Origin: an uncultured Flavobacteriales bacterium
GTDB lineage: Bacteria > Bacteroidota > Bacteroidia > Flavobacteriales > BACL11
DNA: 7,705 nucleotides
Direction of reading: 5' to 3'
Assembly: GCA_913047525.1 (NCBI GenBank)
Contig: CAJWUS010000063.1
Coordinates: 1 to 7,705, forward strand
Numbering within the stretch: position 1 is the stretch's first letter; each line of letters opens with the position of its first letter. The notes under the pieces were generated by a model. The model was not told the DNA's origin. It did not search any database and worked only from the letters and a program-made list of their open reading frames with translations. Made by a program: the position numbers and the translations under genes. Shown here in pieces: positions 1 through 6,090 of this stretch.

Positions 1-753
1 GAATAGCATTTTTAGATTATTCCTAAAATTAAGGTGTGTTTTAAAAGGGGAGCCAGCATCAAGCGTACCACCACCTACATGATATATTACTGAGCTTGGC
101 TCTACCATTATTTTGTATCCTTTATTTTTCAACCTCCAACAAAGGTCAATTTCCTCTTGGTGGGCAAAAAACTCTTCATCAAAACCCCCAACTTCCCAAA
201 ATGCTTCTGTCTTTAGAAAAATACAAGCACCAGTTGCCCAAAATACTTCAATAGCATCATTGTATTGTCCACAGTCTTCTTCCAGACAATCAAAAATTCT
301 TCCTCTGCAAAAAGGATAGCCAAACCTATCAATAAAACCTCCGGATGCCCCAGAATATTCAAATTTATCTCTGTTGTTATAATCTAGTAATTTTGGCTGG
401 CATGCTGCAATATTTTTATCACTATCCATTAAATCAATAATGGGTGCTATCCAGTTTCCACTCACTTCCACATCCGAATTGAGTAATACATAATATTCCG
501 CATGAATCTGATTTAATGCTTTATTATAGCCCCCCGCAAATCCTAAATTCTCTTTATTATTTACTATCCTAATAGCTGGGAAATTCTCAGATAAAAACGA
601 TATAGAGTCGTCTGTAGAGCCATTATCGGCAACAATAATTTCTACATCACTACCGTACTGAACAACAGTCGGTAATAATTTTTCTAACCAATCCTTTCCA
701 TTCCAATTAAGGATTATAACTGCCGTTTTTATTTTTCTTTTTTGTGTTTCCAT
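1..753 (-). CDS. Glycosyltransferase family 2 (GT-A fold), 3' end cut by window edge
   Basis: This is a probable inverting glycosyltransferase that moves a sugar from a nucleotide-sugar donor to a glycan or lipid acceptor at the inner face of the cytoplasmic membrane; donor and acceptor cannot be read from sequence. I translated 251 residues from ATG at 753 with no stop before position 1. Visible signatures are the N-terminal strand AVIILNWNG (11-19), VADNGSTDDS (41-50), NLGFAGGYNKAL (69-80), the metal-binding DxD-type motif as NSD (92-94), ATGACIFLK (173-181) and the catalytic-region HQEEIDLCWR (198-207), followed by YHVGGGTL (224-231). This matches the rhamnosyltransferase-like GT2 subgroup. 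The C-terminus, where membrane helices could sit, lies outside the window. The start overlaps the end of the upstream acyltransferase gene by 25 bases, so the two are almost certainly co-transcribed and may be translationally coupled. No Shine-Dalgarno is seen. The family call is secure; the substrate is unknown. Confidence 0.9.
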   Translation of the reverse strand, partial: METQKRKIKTAVIILNWNGKDWLEKLLPTVVQYGSDVEIIVADNGSTDDSISFLSENFPAIRIVNNKENLGFAGGYNKALNQIHAEYYVLLNSDVEVSGNWIAPIIDLMDSDKNIAACQPKLLDYNNRDKFEYSGASGGFIDRFGYPFCRGRIFDCLEEDCGQYNDAIEVFWATGACIFLKTEAFWEVGGFDEEFFAHQEEIDLCWRLKNKGYKIMVEPSSVIYHVGGGTLDAGSPFKTHLNFRNNLKMLF

Positions 754-1592
754 CTTCTATGTGTCCACAACCAATATTGTGGCAAGTTTATTATATCTTT
801 TTCTATTCTTTTTGTAAAATCTTCTGTTATTTTTCCATAAGGCTCAGTAGTGGGTGTTTCCGTAATTAAGGAATACTTTACCTCATAATGTCCTCTTTTT
901 ACTTTGCTAATACTTACATAAACTACTGGCCAATCATATTCTTTTGCATATTTCTCTACTCCAAATAGAACAGCAGTATCTTGGTTTAGAAATTCCATCC
1001 AATAGGATCTTCTGGGATTTGATGGGTTTTGGTCCGAACCAAAAACAATTGCTTTTGCTTTTGTTTTTTTCTCAAACGACCTTTTTGTTTGTTTCATAGA
1101 AATTAAATGCATGCCATATCTTGATCTGGATTCTGAAATTTTCTGATTAAAAAATGCATTGCTAAGTGGCTTGTAAATCCCTATGCATTTATGATTGGAA
1201 TACATGGCAAATGCTTGTGCGCATATTTCCCAATTGTTGTAATGCCCTCCAACAAAAATGATACTTTGTCCTTTATCAGCATATTGATTGCTGAACTCAG
1301 GATTTTTTACTACCAATCTTTTTCTCAGTTGTTCTTCTGAGATGGTAAATCCTTTTACCCCCTCCATAATAATATCGCAAAAATGCTTGTAAAAAGCAGA
1401 CATAATAACTCTTAACTCTTTATCTGTTTTATCAAGGAAAGAATTTTTAAGATTAGTAAAAACTACCTCCTTTCTGTATCCAATTATTCTGTAAGAAATA
1501 AAAAATAAAAGATCGGAAATTAAATACAGTACTGGATAGGGAAGTAGGGATATTGGTGTCAGAAAGAGGTAGTAGAAAACCTTTGTAATCAT
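729..1592 (-). CDS. LpxL/HtrB-type lysophospholipid (lipid A) acyltransferase
   Basis: This is a membrane-associated acyltransferase of the LpxL/HtrB/MsbB family. Well-known members add secondary acyl chains to lipid A from acyl-ACP; Bacteroidota homologues may act on lipid A or other envelope lipids such as ornithine lipids. Using the start at 1592 gives 287 residues, normal for the family. An N-terminal hydrophobic helix covers about residues 5-32, followed by GYRKEVVFTNLKNSF. The catalytic H-X4-E motif is HYNNWE (H117, E122), followed by GIYKPLSN (138-145), GSDQNP (185-190) and the C-terminal WLWTHRRWK. The frame is open up to an ATG at 1652, but that start would overlap the upstream gene by 41 bases and add 20 atypical residues before the conserved beginning MITKVFYYL. 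I therefore prefer 1592, which leaves a 19-base gap after the GWxTD gene. The gene lies between an exported GWxTD protein and a glycosyltransferase, consistent with envelope assembly. Confidence 0.88.
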   Translation of the reverse strand: MITKVFYYLFLTPISLLPYPVLYLISDLLFFISYRIIGYRKEVVFTNLKNSFLDKTDKELRVIMSAFYKHFCDIIMEGVKGFTISEEQLRKRLVVKNPEFSNQYADKGQSIIFVGGHYNNWEICAQAFAMYSNHKCIGIYKPLSNAFFNQKISESRSRYGMHLISMKQTKRSFEKKTKAKAIVFGSDQNPSNPRRSYWMEFLNQDTAVLFGVEKYAKEYDWPVVYVSISKVKRGHYEVKYSLITETPTTEPYGKITEDFTKRIEKDIINLPQYWLWTHRRWKHKKEK

Positions 1593-1611
1593 ATTGGCAA
1601 ATATATGTATT

Positions 1612-3042
1612 CTATCTTGGGTTGATGTAATTATTGATAAAATCATCCCCAAAAGTAGCGTTGTTATTTTGCTGTAAACGATCGTTCCACTGCTGATTGC
1701 TTACTTCCCCTTCTACATTGGAATAGGAAAGCCTATAATCCTGAATACCCAAATGCTCATTTACAAAAACGAATTTACAGTCCGATTGCGTTTTTAATTT
1801 GTAATAATGCCAAATTTCATAAGGCAGATTTGCAGAAGAATTATCTACTTTGTGCCGACTATTTGGTGCGCCATATTGAAGAAAAACTCTTCCTCTATCG
1901 GTTTTATAGCCATCAATTCTTGCATTTTGGAATTCCTTATTAACCGTTTCTACAACTGTTAGGTATTTTTTCCATTTCTCCTCTGGATTAAAAGGACTTC
2001 TTCCTTCCCAAAAGTTTAAAAAGAACTTCTGCATCAAAAGTAAATCATTGTATCTTTTTTGGTTTTCAGCAAATGTATTTTCCAAAATTGTTGAAATAGG
2101 ATAGAGGTAGTCGATATACAAAAGCATACTATCTATACTTGTAATTTGCTCTGCAAAAGTGCCTGCAATATCCACACTGCTAATATCATTCATACTCTTG
2201 TCATGCTTTGGACTGCTTCTTTGGAAAAACAACTTTTTCTGTAGAATGGAATTGTTTTCCACATCTTTAATTTCACAAACCAAATTATAATTTCCGGTTG
2301 GTAATCTTTCAATTGGGAATGACAATAAACTAGTCTGAATCTCTTTGATATCCATTCTTTTCGATTTTGTAAAATAAAATAACGAAACATTGGTTTCGAA
2401 AGTCTCAATGTATGTATTTAACAAATATCGGTTAGCAGAAGGGAAACGCTTATCAGTATTATAAATTTCAAAATAAAAAGATAGTATATTTTCAGTGGGA
2501 GGAAAGAAATTAGAAACATAAGGGGTAAGGTCATAACCGCTTTTGGAAAGCTTATTTTTATTTATGGTTTTTGTATATTTTTCAATTAGGGTAATATCAG
2601 AAAATGCTAATTTATTTTCTTCAAATTCCATTGTTATTTGCTCTTTATGTTCTAAAACCTCACTGGAAGAATGTATATCTTTTACTTTTATACTAAGTGA
2701 ATATTGTCCGTTTGGAATAGCAATTCTGTGCTGATCGATAAAAAGGAGATTATTAAAAATGCTATCCTTAAAATAAGGACTTTTCAGCAAGTAATGGTCA
2801 TTATAAATCAAATTACCATCTTCTAATATTTCAATATAGATATCTAACTCTCCATAATATTTATTGTTTTCATCTTCTATCAAATGCACAGAATTGACAT
2901 CAAAAGAAAGGTAGGTTTCAATATAGCTTTTGTTCTCAGGGCTATTGAAGTTGGCAGTATACAAAGATGCTTTGAGTGTTTGTGCTTCTGAAATAGCAGA
3001 AATACCATAAAGAATAAAAAATATAATTACTTTAAATTTCAT
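1612..3042 (-). CDS. Exported GWxTD-domain protein
   Basis: This 476-residue protein has a signal peptide (KFK, then a hydrophobic stretch at 5-15, with likely cleavage near SEAQ at 18-21), so it should act in the periplasm or at the outer membrane. No lipobox cysteine is seen. The long middle part (about 22-290) has beta-rich repeats with phrases such as NGQYSLSIKVKD (111-122) and TGNYNLVCEIKD (249-260), resembling tandem Ig-like or macroglobulin-like strands. The C-terminal third carries the GWxTD domain: WEGRSPFNPEEKWKKY (345-360), then GYKTDRGRVFLQYGAP (378-393), PYEIWHYY (407-414) and a terminal FINNYINPR. The family's name-giving tryptophan is tyrosine here (GYKTD). GWxTD proteins are widespread in Bacteroidota, but I know of no established biochemical role. 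This is the first gene of a unit with an acyltransferase and a glycosyltransferase. The ATG lies about 14 bases downstream of a good -7 box. Confidence 0.9.
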   Translation of the reverse strand: MKFKVIIFFILYGISAISEAQTLKASLYTANFNSPENKSYIETYLSFDVNSVHLIEDENNKYYGELDIYIEILEDGNLIYNDHYLLKSPYFKDSIFNNLLFIDQHRIAIPNGQYSLSIKVKDIHSSSEVLEHKEQITMEFEENKLAFSDITLIEKYTKTINKNKLSKSGYDLTPYVSNFFPPTENILSFYFEIYNTDKRFPSANRYLLNTYIETFETNVSLFYFTKSKRMDIKEIQTSLLSFPIERLPTGNYNLVCEIKDVENNSILQKKLFFQRSSPKHDKSMNDISSVDIAGTFAEQITSIDSMLLYIDYLYPISTILENTFAENQKRYNDLLLMQKFFLNFWEGRSPFNPEEKWKKYLTVVETVNKEFQNARIDGYKTDRGRVFLQYGAPNSRHKVDNSSANLPYEIWHYYKLKTQSDCKFVFVNEHLGIQDYRLSYSNVEGEVSNQQWNDRLQQNNNATFGDDFINNYINPR

Positions 3043-3055
3043 CTTGCTAAACTAA

Positions 3056-3063
3056 CAAAATTA
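3056..3063 (-). promoter_or_regulatory. Bacteroidota -7 promoter box (TAATTTTG) for the GWxTD gene
   Basis: On the minus strand TAATTTTG matches the Bacteroidota -7 consensus TAnnTTTG exactly. Transcription would start near 3049, giving a leader of roughly 7 bases before the ATG at 3042. No clear -33 TTG element is visible at the usual distance. It should drive the three-gene envelope unit. Confidence 0.6.
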
Positions 3064-3124
3064 GATGAATTATATTGCAGATAAAATTAAAGGAAGAATA
3101 GATTTTCAGATTGCTAAATATTTC

Positions 3125-3132
3125 TATTTTTG
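3125..3132 (+). promoter_or_regulatory. Bacteroidota -7 promoter box (TATTTTTG) for tRNA-Ser
   Basis: TATTTTTG matches TAnnTTTG and ends 10 bases before the mature 5' end of tRNA-Ser, so the transcript would start about 4 bases upstream of the tRNA. It is followed by CTCCAC, which fits the TTTGC plus C-rich pattern seen at other promoters in this window. No clear -33 element is seen. Confidence 0.65.
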
Positions 3133-3142
3133 CTCCACTTTT

Positions 3143-3227
3143 GGAGAGATGGCAGAGTGGTCGAATGCACTGGTCTTGAAAACCAGCGTACAGCAATGTA
3201 CCGGGGGTTCGAATCCCTCTCTCTCCG
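3143..3227 (+). tRNA. tRNA-Ser (anticodon TGA)
   Basis: A class II tRNA of 85 bases folds cleanly. The acceptor stem is GGAGAGA (3143-3149) with TCTCTCC (3220-3226) and discriminator G at 3227. The D stem is GCA/TGC (3152-3154/3166-3168). The anticodon stem CTGGT/ACCAG encloses loop CTTGAAA, with anticodon TGA at 3177-3179 reading UCA codons. The long variable arm GTACA-GCAA-TGTAC (3188-3201) is typical of tRNA-Ser. The T arm is GGGGG, TTCGAAT, CCCTC with one G-T pair. The 3' CCA is not encoded (the next bases are CAA), so it must be added enzymatically. The gene points toward the tRNA-Arg gene and the two share a terminator hairpin. Confidence 0.97.
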
Positions 3228-3233
3228 CAAAAG

Positions 3234-3261
3234 AAAAGCCCTATCAAATGATAGGGCTTTT
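3234..3261. terminator. Bidirectional intrinsic terminator between convergent tRNAs
   Basis: A 13-bp perfect inverted repeat AAAAGCCCTATCA / TGATAGGGCTTTT lies around a two-base centre (AA), so the real loop is probably six bases or so. The GC-rich core GCCC/GGGC is followed by a T run on either strand, because the A-rich left arm reads as T's in the other direction. It lies 6 bases after tRNA-Ser and 2 bases after the 3' end of tRNA-Arg, so it can end both transcripts. Confidence 0.9.
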
Positions 3262-3263
3262 TG

Positions 3264-3337
3264 TGATCGCGACAGGATTCGAACCTGTGACCGTCTGCTT
3301 AGAAGGCAGATGCTCTATCCAGCTGAGCTACTCGACC
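3264..3337 (-). tRNA. tRNA-Arg (anticodon TCT)
   Basis: This 74-base tRNA is on the minus strand. The acceptor 5' strand GGTCGAG faces CGCGATC with discriminator A. This gives a G-T pair at 2-71 and an A-G mismatch at 6-67, which is unusual. The D stem is GCTC/GAGC with loop AGCTGGATA. The anticodon stem TCTGC/GCAGA encloses CTTCTAA, with anticodon TCT reading AGA codons. The T arm ACAGG, TTCGAAT, CCTGT is perfect. CCA is not encoded. All invariant positions I checked are present, so it is probably functional despite the mismatch. Confidence 0.95.
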
Positions 3338-3354
3338 ATTTTTAAATTGGGCTG

Positions 3355-3362
3355 CAAATTTA
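3355..3362 (-). promoter_or_regulatory. Bacteroidota -7 promoter box (TAAATTTG) for tRNA-Arg
   Basis: On the minus strand TAAATTTG matches TAnnTTTG and is followed by CAGCCC, the same extension seen before ndk. It ends 17 bases before the mature tRNA 5' end, so the precursor would carry a leader of about 11 bases. No clear -33 element is seen. Confidence 0.65.
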
Positions 3363-3384
3363 GTATTTTTTAGTTCAGATAAAA

Positions 3385-3399
3385 TACTTTTATAAAGTA
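3385..3399 (-). terminator. Weak AT-rich hairpin after ribH
   Basis: TACTTT (3385-3390) and AAAGTA (3394-3399) can pair as a 6-bp stem with a 3-base loop, 5 bases beyond the ribH stop. On the minus strand it is followed by TTTTAT. The stem has only one G-C pair, so it may be a poor terminator or chance pairing in AT-rich DNA. It also lies just upstream of the tRNA-Arg promoter. Confidence 0.25.
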
Positions 3400-3404
3400 A
3401 AATT

Positions 3405-3884
3405 CTATTTGTTGAGATGTGCCATTTTTATAGCAGTAATAGCCGCTTCGACCCCTTTGTTCCCATGCTTTCCTCCCGACCTATTTTTTGCTTGCTGTAA
3501 ATTATTATCTGTCAGAACTCCAAAAACAACAGGAATATTTAATGCAATATTCAAATCTTTTATTCCAATAGAAACCGCATTGCACACAAAATCAAAATGC
3601 TTTGTTTCCCCTTGAACAATACTTCCTAAACATATAATGACATCTACTTTCTTTTTTGCCATTATTTTAGCACCATAAATAAGCTCAAAACTCCCAGGAA
3701 CATCCATTGTTATAATATCCATACTTGAAGCACCACAATCCATTAATGTATCCTTGCTGCCTTTTAGTAAGTTAGAAGTGATCTCTTTATTCCAAGCAGA
3801 AACCACTATACCAAAACGTATTTTTTTTGCAGAAGGAACATCTGCTTTATTATAAAGGGAAAGATTATTATTTTGAGTTGCCAT
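3405..3884 (-). CDS. ribH: 6,7-dimethyl-8-ribityllumazine synthase (RibH)
   Basis: RibH catalyses the penultimate step of riboflavin synthesis in the cytosol. It condenses 5-amino-6-ribitylamino-uracil with 3,4-dihydroxy-2-butanone 4-phosphate, and usually assembles as pentamers or 60-subunit capsids. The 159-residue length is typical. Motifs are SAWNKEIT (29-36; the aromatic W31 would stack on the pyrimidine), VPGSFEL (62-68), GSIVQGETKHFDFV (87-100) with catalytic histidine H97, PVVFGVLTDNN (118-128), and R135 followed by GGKHGNKG (137-144), the phosphate-binding region. All key residues are present. It starts 8 bases after the stop of the membrane TPR gene and should share its transcript. 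No FMN riboswitch is visible in the 8-base gap or upstream of the TPR gene. No other riboflavin gene is in the window. Confidence 0.97.
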   Translation of the reverse strand: MATQNNNLSLYNKADVPSAKKIRFGIVVSAWNKEITSNLLKGSKDTLMDCGASSMDIITMDVPGSFELIYGAKIMAKKKVDVIICLGSIVQGETKHFDFVCNAVSIGIKDLNIALNIPVVFGVLTDNNLQQAKNRSGGKHGNKGVEAAITAIKMAHLNK

Positions 3885-3892
3885 TTTGGCTT

Positions 3893-4573
3893 TTAACGAT
3901 TGCTAGCTCTTACAATGTATTTTTCAATATCTTGTGCTATCTGCGATTTGCTATAATCCTGTTTTATCTGATTATAAATCTTCAACGCATCTTCAAACTC
4001 TTCATCCATCTCTAAAACAATAGCTTGTTTCATCAAATATCTTGGGGTAGTGAAATCATTACTGGCATTATCAGCCGCTTTTTCATAATATTTTAGCGCG
4101 CTACTATTATCCTCTAATTCTAAATAAGCATCTCCAATACATCCTAATGCCAGAGTTGATAAAATAATATCATCTGAGGAAAAATCGCTTAAATATTCAA
4201 TGGCGTCCTCAGACTGTGCTGTATGCAAATAACATAATCCAGCATAATAATTTGCTAAATTGCCCGCATTAGTCAAGCTGTATTCATCCGCAATATCCAA
4301 GAATCCTAAGTACTGTCCATCACCATTTAGTGCTAGGTTAAAAGAATCTTTTTCAAAATATATTTCTGCCATATACATATCAGCATGCGCTTCTTGTTCT
4401 AGTGGCTCTAAATAAAAATTAGTAAAGCCAAGGTATATTGCAACAATTGCAACAATTGCTCCAGCTATTACAGTCAAACTTTTCTGATTATCCTCAATGT
4501 ATTGTTCGGTCTTAGTTAATGTTTCTTCAATCTGTGCGAATTGCTTATCTGTTTTATCTGTTTGTTTCGCCAT
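3893..4573 (-). CDS. Membrane-anchored tetratricopeptide repeat protein
   Basis: This 226-residue protein has a charged N-terminus (1-32), one strongly hydrophobic segment at about 33-50 (LTVIAGAIVAIVAIYLGF), then a helical repeat domain. The architecture resembles YfgM-like inner-membrane proteins with a periplasmic TPR domain, though I cannot show homology by eye. TPR-like helix pairs are visible around 105-130 (NLANYYAGLCYLHTAQ), 141-170 (LGCIGDAYLELEDNSSALKYYEKA) and 180-210 (LMKQAIVLEMDEEFEDALKIYNQI), which is the best match to the TPR consensus. TPR domains bind proteins, and no catalytic motif is present. Since ribH follows after 8 bases and recF is divergent, context gives little functional help; this pairing is common in Bacteroidota. 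The ATG at 4573 lies about 14 bases after the predicted transcription start, with no Shine-Dalgarno. Confidence 0.85.
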   Translation of the reverse strand: MAKQTDKTDKQFAQIEETLTKTEQYIEDNQKSLTVIAGAIVAIVAIYLGFTNFYLEPLEQEAHADMYMAEIYFEKDSFNLALNGDGQYLGFLDIADEYSLTNAGNLANYYAGLCYLHTAQSEDAIEYLSDFSSDDIILSTLALGCIGDAYLELEDNSSALKYYEKAADNASNDFTTPRYLMKQAIVLEMDEEFEDALKIYNQIKQDYSKSQIAQDIEKYIVRASNR

Positions 4574-4580
4574 ATTCTTC

Positions 4581-4601
4581 TATTTTTGAAGTGCAAAAAT
4601 A
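4581..4601. repeat. Inverted pair of TATTTTTG boxes in the divergent gap
   Basis: TATTTTTG (4581-4588) and CAAAAATA (4594-4601) form a perfect 8-bp inverted repeat with a 5-base centre AAGTG, in the gap between the TPR gene and recF. Each arm is itself a match to the -7 promoter consensus, and the two face each other. The minus-strand arm is the likely TPR-ribH promoter. The plus-strand arm falls in the TPR leader and could fire toward recF. Confidence 0.6.
4594..4601 (-). promoter_or_regulatory. Bacteroidota -7 promoter box (TATTTTTG) for TPR-ribH
   Basis: On the minus strand TATTTTTG matches TAnnTTTG and is followed by CACTTC. Transcription would start near 4587, leaving a leader of about 14 bases before the TPR ATG. 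No clear -33 element is seen in the A/T tract upstream. Confidence 0.6.
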
Positions 4602-4653
4602 AGTTTTTTTTAAATTATTTCGCATTAAAGTAAAGAGAATAATAAAAGATAGT

Positions 4654-4661
4654 TATTTTTA
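4654..4661 (+). promoter_or_regulatory. Possible recF promoter box (TATTTTTA)
   Basis: TATTTTTA matches TAnnTTTG except for the last base and lies 16 bases before the recF start codon, so the leader would be about 10 bases. It is weaker than the other boxes here. The alternative is the perfect box at 4581-4588, which would give a leader of roughly 80 bases. Confidence 0.3.
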
Positions 4662-4677
4662 TAAAAAATAAGAACTA

Positions 4678-5778
4678 TTGTATCTGAAAAAATTATCATT
4701 ATTAAATTTTAAAAACCATAGTGAAAGTAATTTTCAGTTTGGAAAAAAGGTAAATTGTTTTGTAGGTGATAATGGCTCCGGGAAAACAAATATTCTGGAT
4801 GCCATACATTATTTATCCCTGAGCAAAAGTTATTTTAATAAGATGGATGTGCAAAACATAAAGTTTACTGAAGATTTCTTTATCCTTAAAGGAGTATTTA
4901 TTAAAGCAAATGAACAATCAGAAATTCAGTGTAATTTGCAAAAAGGAGAACAAAAGACACTCAAATGCAATGGCAAAAGATACAAACGATTCTCTGATCA
5001 TATAGGTGGATTCCCAATAGTAGTTATTTCGCCAACTGACAGCAATATTATACTTGATGGATCTGAAATTAGAAGAAGATACATTGATAGTAGCATTGCT
5101 CAATACAATCGCAAATACTTAAAAAGTCTTATTGATTACAACAAGACCCTCAAACAAAGAAACACCTTACTTAAAAGTTTTGCTGAAAAACAATATTTTG
5201 ACAGTTTAACATTAGAAACTTTTGATAATCAGCTAATAGCATTCGGAACAACTATCTTTAAAGAAAGGACTCATTTTTTAGAACTATTGATAAGTGTTTT
5301 TAAGAGATATTATGCGCTAATTGCTAACCAGAGGGAAGTGGTTGATATAAAATATTCTTCTCAGTTAAACAAAAATGATTTTGCGCAGGCACTAAAAAAC
5401 TCATTAAGTAAAGATAGAATGAGTCAATATACCAATGTAGGGGTTCATAAGGATGATATTATTTTTGAAATGGATAATCATCCTATTAAAAAGATTGGCT
5501 CACAAGGGCAGCAAAAGTCTTTTTTAATCTCCCTAAAATTAGCGCAATTTGATTTTATGGAAAAGCAGCTAGGAGTTAAGCCTATATTATTATTAGATGA
5601 TATATTTGATAAATTAGATGAAAAAAGAGTGGAGAAAATTATTTCTTTTGCTCGTGAAGGGTTCTTTGGACAAGTATTTATTACGGATACGAACAGGGAT
5701 CAAATAGAAAAAATATTAAATACTTCAAGAATTAAATATGAGATGTTTAAAATTGAAAATGGAGGAGTTGTAAATTGA
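4678..5778 (+). CDS. recF: DNA replication and repair protein RecF
   Basis: RecF is an SMC-like ABC ATPase. With RecO and RecR it loads RecA on gapped DNA at stalled or damaged replication forks; it acts in the cytosol on the nucleoid. The 366-residue length is typical. The start MYLKKLSLLNFKNH is the standard RecF opening. Walker A is GDNGSGKTN (30-38), the ABC signature is SQGQQK (275-280), Walker B with the D loop is ILLLDDIFDKLD (303-314), and the switch region is ITDTN (335-339). The start codon is TTG at 4678: an in-frame TAA lies three codons upstream at 4669, and the first ATG (codon 56) comes after Walker A, so no other start preserves the fold. No Shine-Dalgarno is visible. The stop overlaps the TTG of the following DUF721 gene, suggesting coupled translation. 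Confidence 0.97.
   Translation: MYLKKLSLLNFKNHSESNFQFGKKVNCFVGDNGSGKTNILDAIHYLSLSKSYFNKMDVQNIKFTEDFFILKGVFIKANEQSEIQCNLQKGEQKTLKCNGKRYKRFSDHIGGFPIVVISPTDSNIILDGSEIRRRYIDSSIAQYNRKYLKSLIDYNKTLKQRNTLLKSFAEKQYFDSLTLETFDNQLIAFGTTIFKERTHFLELLISVFKRYYALIANQREVVDIKYSSQLNKNDFAQALKNSLSKDRMSQYTNVGVHKDDIIFEMDNHPIKKIGSQGQQKSFLISLKLAQFDFMEKQLGVKPILLLDDIFDKLDEKRVEKIISFAREGFFGQVFITDTNRDQIEKILNTSRIKYEMFKIENGGVVN
5761..5767 (+). promoter_or_regulatory. Shine-Dalgarno GGAGGAG ahead of the DUF721 gene
   Basis: GGAGGAG lies inside the last recF codons, 7 bases before the TTG at 5775, the ideal spacing for pairing with the 16S rRNA 3' end. Other genes in the window have no such site, so this one supports TTG as the start. 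It also encodes recF residues, so chance is possible. Confidence 0.55.
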
Positions 5779-6065
5779 GAAAATCGAACCAACAATCTAT
5801 CAGGGCTGTAATCAAAAGGTTACTAAAAAATCAGAAACTAGAAGGAAGATTAAAAGAGCTAGATGTACTTAATAACTGTGAAGAAGTTTTAGGAAAAAAC
5901 CTAATGAAATATATTAGCAACTTGTCTTTTAGAGATGGGATCTTAGTTATAAAAATAAAATCTGCTGTTGTTCGTAACGAATTATCTTATCAGAAGAATG
6001 AAATACTAAAGAAGATAAATCAAAAAACAGCTAAAGAGATTGTGAAAGAAATAATATTAAAATAA
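5775..6065 (+). CDS. DUF721 (DciA-like) protein
   Basis: This 96-residue basic protein matches the DUF721 family, whose best-studied member DciA helps load the replicative helicase. The matching parts are the N-terminal SIRAVIKRLLKNQKLEGRLKELDV, then VLGKNLMKYISNLSFRDGILVIKIKSAVVRNELSYQ split across about 38-73, and ILKKINQ (77-83). Bacteroidota members usually have this short size and sit right after recF. The tryptophan normally found some five residues before the conserved glycine (the W-x4-G type pattern) appears as cysteine, C35, in NNCEEVLG. The start is TTG at 5775, overlapping the recF stop in TTGA. An in-frame TGA lies at 5754-5756 and the next ATG is codon 44, so no alternative works. 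A strong Shine-Dalgarno precedes it. A helicase-loading role is inferred from the family only. Confidence 0.85.
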   Translation: MRKSNQQSIRAVIKRLLKNQKLEGRLKELDVLNNCEEVLGKNLMKYISNLSFRDGILVIKIKSAVVRNELSYQKNEILKKINQKTAKEIVKEIILK

Positions 6066-6090
6066 TCACACTTTTGGTGGCTATTTCTAA

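Noticed and set aside
113..319. Plus-strand open frame of 68 codons
   Set aside because: It is antisense to the glycosyltransferase, which has clear family motifs through the same bases.
1593..1652. N-terminal extension of the acyltransferase to an ATG at 1652
   Set aside because: It would overlap the GWxTD gene by 41 bases and add 20 residues before the conserved family start; the ATG at 1592 fits better.
2190..2734. Antisense and alternate-frame ORFs of 60-72 codons inside the GWxTD gene
   Set aside because: Their composition is unlike a real protein, they have no start signals, and the GWxTD frame explains the whole stretch.
3047..3373. Several open frames of 60-100 codons on both strands over the tRNA pair, with protein phrases such as RGIRTPG and DRIRTCDRLL
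   Set aside because: These are translations of the tRNA-Ser and tRNA-Arg genes and their terminator. Such phrases are well-known false proteins made from tRNA sequence.
4574..4677. FMN riboswitch or attenuator ahead of TPR-ribH
   Set aside because: The predicted leader is only about 14 bases, and no conserved RFN-type GGGGC-rich helices occur in the AT-rich gap.
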